Source of the DNA: Beroe forskalii
Taxonomy: Eukaryota; Ctenophora; Nuda; Beroida; Beroidae
Assembly (NCBI GenBank): GCA_011033025.1
Contig: WFMF01000157.1
Coordinates: 186,001 to 250,000 of the forward strand
Length of the DNA stretch: 64,000 nt
Direction of reading: 5' to 3'
The notes under the pieces were generated by a model, which did no database searches, was not told the origin of the DNA, and saw nothing but the letters and a program-made list of their open reading frames with translations. A program made the position numbers and the translations under genes. Shown piece after piece: positions 58,257 to 64,000 of this stretch. Numbering within the stretch: position 1 is the stretch's first letter; each line of letters opens with the position of its first letter.

Positions 58257-60367
58257 GGCTAAAAAATGGGTGGACTTAACTCCGCCGCGGACCCGCTGCG
58301 GACCCGGTGGACCCGCTGCGGGTCCGCCGCGGACTCCACTAAAGTCCACCATAAAATTTTTTTGGTGGGCTTTGGTGGACCCGCAGCGGACTTTTCGAAA
58401 CTCCGCCGCGGAGTGGTGGGTCCGCTGCGGGTCCGCTCGGGCTCCGCCGCGCACTGGTGGACAGTCGTCCAAAAAAGTCCACCAAAACAGTCCACCAGGG
58501 AAAAAAGTCCGCCGTGGATTGGAGTCCACCGCGGAGTTTTTTTTTCCACCGGTGGACTCCCCAGGTGGACTCCACTAGCGGACTTTGGTCCACCGGTGGA
58601 GTCCACAGGTGGATTCCACCAGCGGAGTCCACAGGTGGAGTCCACCAGCGGAGTCCACAGGTGGAGTCCAACTCGACCAGCGGATTCCTCTCGCGGATAA
58701 CATTTTTGGCCCCGAAATTCCATGATTTTCTGGTGAAATAGCCGTCAAATCGCTCAAAATTTCCATGAATTGCGGAGGTCCGCATTTTGTCCCATATACC
58801 TTATCGGACATAATCATCACAGACTTTATGCTTTAGTTTCACGGACATTAATATTCACGCTCCATCCAGCCACTTCAAATTTCAAAAAATCTTCAAAATT
58901 ATCGGCTCGATTTCTCCCATTTTTCTCCCACTTGAATGCCTGAATTGAAGATTTTTTCAATATCTTTCTTTAATAAATATGATAAATTTCCATATTGCAG
59001 GTACTAAGCATTAAAAAGAAGCATAATTTCCTTACAATTTCTATTATTTGTGCATTTCAAGAGAGGAGGTCAGAAATTTTGCGTCTCTACCCTATAAATT
59101 TTAGGACGAAATGCCGGACTTAATTTTCACGGACCTGAATATTACGGACATAAATAGTATCACGGATAAAAATGGTTTTTACACAGTAACGAGGGACACT
59201 TTAATATTCACAACTGTGGGTGCTCACGGACGTGAATTTAATGTCCGTGTCCATGATAATTATGTCCGATAAGGTAAACGGGGCTGAGTGACGTCACAGA
59301 TCCGAAGGTCAATTTTTCTCTATCCTAAACCTTACCGAGACTCTTACCAAAACCCTTACCTTAATCCTGACCCTAAACCTAACAAATCCTGACCCTAATC
59401 CCGACCATAACCTTCAAAGCGCTAGATGCGCTTGATTTTATTTTTCTGAGTGACGTCATTGTCATGGAAAATGAAGGCTCTCGTTAATACATGGGAGACG
59501 TATTGGCCGGAATCCCCCAGGACCCTCTCAGATTTGGGCTAATATCAACTTTTTGGTGGTAATCTAATTATCCCCCATTTGTCTTAAAAAGAGGTGTGAC
59601 ATGTTTATTTTTGGTCAAATCCTTAATTTCACTTTCGCACCGGACACACCCTTTTTCCAATTCCAGCTGGAAAAAAGCATTGAAATTACTATTAGGGGTT
59701 TCTGGATTGCGGACGTTTGCGGACAAGGGGGGAGGAGGGGTCTGAAATGGCCAAAATTTTGCGGACGTCCTTTATGGATGGCCCCCAAGTTGATTTTGAA
59801 ATATCGATCAAATCTGAGAGGGTCTACTCACCCCTCCCCCCTCATTGCGACGCCCTTTATGGATGGTCCCTTTGAAATATCGACCGAATCTGAGAGAGCT
59901 ATGTGTACTGCACATGGCACTCCTTTCCAAAAACCATACAGCCCTAATGGCGGAGTCCACTGGCAGATTCCACCAGTGGAGTTTACTGGTGGACTCCACC
60001 GGCGGAGTCCACTGGCGGATTCGAGTCCACTGGCGGATTCGAGTCCACCAGTGGAATCCACTGGTGGAGTCCGCCAGTGGACTCGACTCCGCCAGTGGAC
60101 TCCGCCGGTGGAGTCCACTGACTCCGCGGCGGACTTACCTCCACAATTATTTTAGTCCACGGCGGACTTTTTTGGTGGACTGTCCACCAGTGCGCGGCGG
60201 AGCCCGAGCGGACCCGCAGCGGACCCACCACTCCGCGGCGGAGTTTCGAAAAGTCCGCTGCGGGTCCACCAAAGTCCACCAAAAAATTTTTATGGTGGAC
60301 TTTAGTGGAGTCCGCGGCGGACCCGCAGCGGGTCCGCAGCGGAGTTAAGTCCACCCATTTTTTAGCC
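58257..60367. mobile_element. 2.1 kb DNA transposon, 27-bp TIR and 8-bp TSD, with nested MITE
   Basis: The termini GGCTAAAAAATGGGTGGAC (27-bp perfect inverted repeats) are flanked by the duplication CAACAAAA at 58249-58256 and 60368-60375. The subterminal arms (58262-58500 and 60140-60365) are inverted copies rich in CCGCCGCGGA and GTCCACC. Further in, both sides carry tandem CCACCAGCGGAGTCCACAGG-type units (58540-58690, 59955-60125). The MITE at 58799-59274 is nested inside. An 8-bp duplication fits hAT (also P or Merlin); the terminal bases are not diagnostic and no transposase remains. All open frames here are GC-rich repeat artefacts. Confidence 0.85.
58799..59274. mobile_element. Tc1/mariner-like MITE, copy 2, nested
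   Basis: Termini CCTTATCGGACATAAT and ATTATGTCCGATAAGG are flanked by TA on each side. 476 bp, homologous to 42818-43439, without the 15-bp tandem expansion. It sits inside the larger 58257-60367 element, so it inserted later or was captured. Confidence 0.85.
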
Positions 60368-60375
60368 CAACAAAA

Positions 60376-61070
60376 CATCTCCAGTTGTGCGAAAAGTAAC
60401 ACATTCCAAATCCTGTTAAGGATCGTTCAAATATTACGTAATCAATTGTTGGCATTTTCAACCCCCTCGCGGCTGGCGTCAGTGGGTCAGACAACGTCTG
60501 ACAAGTACCCCCACCACCTTGAGTAAAAATGAAGAAAATGGACAGTGTAAATACTTGAATATTGATCATACTTCAACTTGAGAAAACTTTGATGAAAATA
60601 TTGAGGAAAGTTTTGAAAAATTTAGCTAAAAATTTTGCTTTTGAGTCGGTTTTTCTGAAAATTTTGCCAAAATACCGATAATTTGTGGCAAAAATTGTGT
60701 CGAAAAATAGTCAATTTTTAGTAAGTAGTCAAGTAAAACCTCCTCGCTGTAATCATTTCCGTCACCAAGTCTTATGTTAGCTCTGGTCATAAGACTTGGT
60801 AACACGCCGCTTGTCAGTTGTCAAATTATATGCTAGTGGATTTATAAAATGAAGTAAACATGAATCCATTTGTGCAATAAGCAACTTTCTATTTTCTCCT
60901 GTGGTACAAATTAAACTAGAAACAGTAATAAATTTATTGCGTTATAAATATGTCATATAAGAAATGCTACCAGAAATTCATACAGCCTGTTATTAAACTA
61001 CATATATCATATTATTGTATTTACAGAAATTATTGTACATAACCAATACATTAGTATTATGGAAATCGTC
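60376..61070. other. Intergenic, with CAGACAACGTCTGAC motif
   Basis: 60470-60500 repeats the GGGTCAGACAACGTCTGACAA sequence also present near 45049. 60755-60800 holds a hairpin (CCAAGTCTTATG / CATAAGACTTGG). The last part is the 3' UTR of the minus-strand gene. No other gene was seen. Confidence 0.5.
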
Positions 61071-62991
61071 CTAACACAGGGCTGCTTTAGTCTCAACATA
61101 CTCCAATTGCTTGTTAAGCCTTTCTTCCAGATGTGACTGGATCGACCATTCCTTCTGTAAGAACTCGTAAGCCAAGGCTCGTGTGTGTTTTTCTGGTTGC
61201 GTTAGAATCTCGTTTCTTAAAACGTTGTACTCCTTGATAATATCGTCTGTTCCCACTTTAGCTTCCACTTCCTCCAGTATCGGTCCCAGAAGTTCCTTTT
61301 TAGTTGCCAAGTCTAAAGTGTCCAAGATGTGGGTCTTGGGTATCAGCTCGGCTAGCTTCTCACGTTGATTCCTCTTACTTTGCTGAAGAGTGTGGCACAT
61401 CTTCTCAATCCGGTCCAGTCTACCTTTACTCTTATCTACAGCACTTTCGTAGTCCTTCGCCCCTTTCTTATAGGCCTCCTCATTCTTCGTAGCAATCTTA
61501 TTCCTGTTCTGCAGACTCCCCATGTCAGCTGTCAAACTTGATATTTTGCCCTCCAAGTCCGTGATGCCACTCTGGAGCATGTTCAGGTTACATTTCAGGG
61601 TTTGTGTGACCGTCCATTGGCCAGCTGGGTCCTTGTGCTTCGCCTGATCTGCGAACAGTTGAGGTTTGAGGAGACTGATGTCGAACACGCCGGCATTAAA
61701 GAGGCTCTTGAGGGCCCTGTCTCGCCAGATGGTGCAGTTGACATCCCCATCCTTGGCTACATCCTCAATGCAGGTCTCCAGGTCACGTGTTATCCTGGCC
61801 TCTCTATCACGGGCTGCTGCTATCTTCTCATCTAACTCCAAGTTAGCTTGTCTCTCCTGTTCGGAATAAATGCTGTTAAACGCGAAGTTAATGTTCTGTG
61901 AGGAACATTTTTCTATTTCAGATTTTATTTTCGGTTTTATATCCTTTGAAAGATTTGGATGGATAAGGAAAAGAATTAAAATTTTGTTCATAGATTCATA
62001 GAATTGTGAAGATTATTAGTTGTATTACCTGTTCCAATTCATTTTGGTTAGTTTGTCCTATGACATTCAGGTTCTTTTCTTCAGCAATGAGGTCTGATTT
62101 CTTCGCTTTCAACATTCTTAGCTTTTCAGATCGCTCCTTAATTTGCAGTTCGATTTCCTCTTTAGTCGTGTGAAGTGACTCAGTAGCCCTTAATGCCGAA
62201 TCATCATGCTGGTCTAAATTCAGGGCCTTCCTTTGCAGCAATGTCTTACAAAGAATCGCGTTTCTTTCCTCTCGTAAGATTGAAGATTGTTCCCGAACTT
62301 CCCTGAAGGCCAAGTTAGTTTTTTCAATTTCGCCCTTCTTAGCATCAGTAACTGTCATCAGCCCAGAAGCCTTGCCCTCGGCTGCACTCAACAACGTCCT
62401 GTCCTCCTCCAATTGGGACGTGATCTGCTGGACACGTGTCTCCACTGAGGACAACTGACTCTCCAAGCGCGCCTTGTCTTTCTCCAGGTTTTCCTTCATC
62501 TCAACGTCCCGTTTCAGGAATCCGTCCTTCGTATACACGTCGTCCTCGCCCAACTCGGTCTGAACCAGCGACAAGTTTTCCAGCTTTGTGTTGAGCTCTC
62601 CTAACTTACCATTGACTACGTCCAAGCAGTTAGACAACGTTATGTCGCTCCTTTGAACAGTGCTCTGCGTCTCTGGTTTTGCGTTATCGGCCGAGAGAAG
62701 GGCAAATATTTCCCGTTCAGTACCTTCAATTCTTCTTTGGACATCTTTGGTCGGCAGGATGGCGTTACTGTCAATAAGAGGTTGCATCTGAGCTTCTTTA
62801 ACCGCATAGTAAGTTCCGAGTGATTTGAGTTGGATCAGTCGCTTGAATTCCTCAGCAAAGTTCTCATATCCTCTCAGTTTGCAATGGACCAGCTTTTGTC
62901 CAGCGATGCGTTGTAGCCGAGATCTCTTCTCGATGATGGCATGCATCTGCCTTTCCACCTCGTAGAAATGATCGACCTTCGTTATTTCCAT
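61071..62991 (-). CDS. Long coiled-coil protein, unrecognised family, 611 residues
   Basis: Two exons in phase 0: 62991-62029 (321 codons; donor GAACAG|GTAATA) and 61943-61071 (290 codons plus stop; acceptor TTTCAAAG). The start MEITKVDHFYEVERQMHAII follows an untranslated stretch with no upstream in-frame Met. Nearly the whole sequence is helical and charged with heptads. One coiled coil runs from about residue 110 to 320 (KENLEKDKARLESQLSSVE, ERSEKLRMLKAKKSDLIAEE). Another is in the second exon (EKIAAARDREARITRD, IEKMCHTLQQSKRNQREKL). There is no signal peptide or membrane segment, so it is probably cytoplasmic and structural. Its length and make-up resemble axonemal or centrosomal CCDC proteins, but no diagnostic motif was found. 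Confidence 0.8.
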
Positions 62992-63189
62992 GTTGAAATG
63001 GCTAATCCCTGAAGTAGAAGAGGTATTAATCTTACTGGAGGCAAAACCGAAAATTCTTATAACTATAAAATGATTTGTTCCACTATCCTAGAATAAAAAT
63101 TCGGAATGTCTCGTATAACTTTTCTAATTGACGTCACAGCCTCAACCTTAAGTTTAAATAACAAAACCCATCTAAGTCGAACTTTCAAT

Positions 63190-63430
63190 CGAGAATTTGG
63201 TGGTTCGATACCCGGCCTTCCTAAAGCTATCGTGCTTTAAGGGTGAGAATCCTCACCCACATAGCCACAGTCCATGCACGGTTCACTCAGGCACAGCAAT
63301 GACCAAACTGTGCAGGATGAGCCGCCCGTTGCAGCGAAGTCTTGAGCCAAGCATGAATACACTGACTTGATTAAACTCGAATCCTTCGATTCCAGATTCC
63401 TGTCATTGGCTGTAATACAGCTGTTGGAAA
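63190..63430 (+). mobile_element. tRNA-derived SINE, copy 2, 5'-truncated
   Basis: Begins within the tRNA-like head (GGTGGTTCGATACCCGGCC). It continues with the same body as 15865-16145 reversed: GGGTGAGAATCCTCACCC, TTCACTCAG, TGTGCAGGATGAG, CGATTCCAGATTCCTGTCAT, then TACAGCTGTTGG. The A-box half is absent. Confidence 0.7.
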
Positions 63431-64000
63431 AGAGAATACAAATAAAACCTTAAAAGCACTATTACATTCACTCTCACACTTAGTGTTGAAAGTGTCAGAG
63501 TTTTAATAGGGTTTGAGTAAGGTTTGGGCATCCAAAATGATCATGGTTTGCGCTGTAACGTCAAGTAATAAGGTAGATCGAGACACCCAAAATTCAAGTG
63601 CCGTTTAAGGGGGAAGTCAGTTTATAATATGAATAGTTATGAGATAAACTTGAAATGTAAACTTGAAATGTAAACTTGAAATGTAAAATTTTCAGTTCCG
63701 TTATTTCAATAATTCTATTAAATTCTGGTCTAAATTCTGAGTTCTAGTCTAGTCTCTAAATAAGTAAATGAAGATAGTACTTAATGAGTACTCAATGCAG
63801 AGCATTTACAATGTACAGAACAAACTTCGATTCAAAGAAAATAGAAATGCGATAATGCGTGCTTCCAAACCTTTGCAAAGTTATTTTCGCTATTTATTTT
63901 TTAAGCTTTTTCTAAATTCAGCGGCGCGCGCGTATGCAGTATGGCTGGACTTGATGGATTTCTCCCACGGTCCCACCCTAAGCACGCAACACTCGAAGGT
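63431..64000. other. Intergenic at the right edge
   Basis: Contains a short triplication of AAACTTGAAATGT at about 63650-63690. No gene was recognised before the window ends. Confidence 0.4.

Noticed and set aside
58259-58820. Long GC-rich frames on both strands (also 59600-60400)
   Set aside because: They lie in the subterminal inverted arms and tandem units of a transposon and are open in several frames at once.
59330-59420. CCTAAACCCTTACC-like run as an interstitial telomere
   Set aside because: Units are irregular (CCTGACC, CCTAAAC, CTTACC) and lie inside a transposon. They are too degenerate to claim.
61071-62991. Naming the coiled-coil gene as a specific CCDC/axonemal protein
   Set aside because: Composition and length fit several families, but no signature motif separates them.

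Overview
The window is eukaryotic and animal. It has spliced genes with short introns and GT/AG junctions, extracellular modular proteins typical of metazoans (LDL-receptor class A, SRCR-like, sushi, MAM and WSC-like domains, a serpentine receptor) and clear homologues of RNASEK and TEX261. The AT-rich sequence, the dense load of small DNA transposons and foldback elements, and the lineage-specific receptor architecture suggest an invertebrate, possibly an early-branching lineage (ctenophore, cnidarian or placozoan). I cannot fix the phylum from the sequence alone.

Layout. 1-1.3 kb: decayed Ty3/Gypsy pol. 1.5-2.8 kb: inverted-repeat element built on a GGTACC tandem array. 2.9-3.1 kb: one orphan exon on the minus strand. 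4.4-9 kb and 14.2-15.7 kb: two copies of one repeat family. The first copy is interrupted by a 2.14 kb transposon whose empty site survives in the second copy. 10.5-11.2 kb: two exons of a WSC-like protein, followed by minisatellites. 12.6-13.85 kb: an element repeated in inverted orientation at 28.3-29.8 kb. 15.9-16.1 kb: tRNA-derived SINE, with a second copy at 63.2-63.4 kb. 18.7-25.8 kb: a six-exon gene joining galectin-like, sushi, SRCR-like and LDLa domains to a serpentine receptor. That receptor stops after TM5 and runs in frame into a second, partial sushi/galectin/SRCR unit (25.5-27.45 kb). 29.8-41.3 kb: long inverted repeats enclosing a minus-strand WSC-like/MAM gene; the right arm carries a four-unit Helitron-like tandem array. 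42.8-45.7 kb: a MITE, palindromic elements and a solo Helitron-like element. 47.4-48.2 kb: RNASEK. 50.1-52.3 kb: a giant foldback with a 9-bp satellite core. 52.7-53.6 kb: coiled-coil/acidic protein. 54.1-55.2 kb: a divergent class I sirtuin. 55.66-57.2 kb: TEX261. 58.26-60.37 kb: a transposon with an 8-bp target duplication and a nested MITE. 61.07-63.0 kb: a 611-residue coiled-coil protein on the minus strand.

The most notable pattern is that minisatellites begin at exon 5' splice junctions in unrelated genes (WSC-like exon, both SRCR copies, TEX261 intron 3). Their repeat unit contains the last exon bases plus the donor site, so each array is a row of duplicated splice donors. The other main points are the truncated receptor fusion, the tandem Helitron-like array and the sirtuin with altered NAD-pocket motifs.

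The genes show no operon-like organisation. RNASEK, the coiled-coil gene, the sirtuin and TEX261 form a compact same-strand housekeeping block. The receptor and MAM/WSC genes lie in repeat-rich sequence that is visibly duplicating and rearranging. All coordinates and splice junctions were read by eye. Domain names rest on motif recognition, not on database searches.
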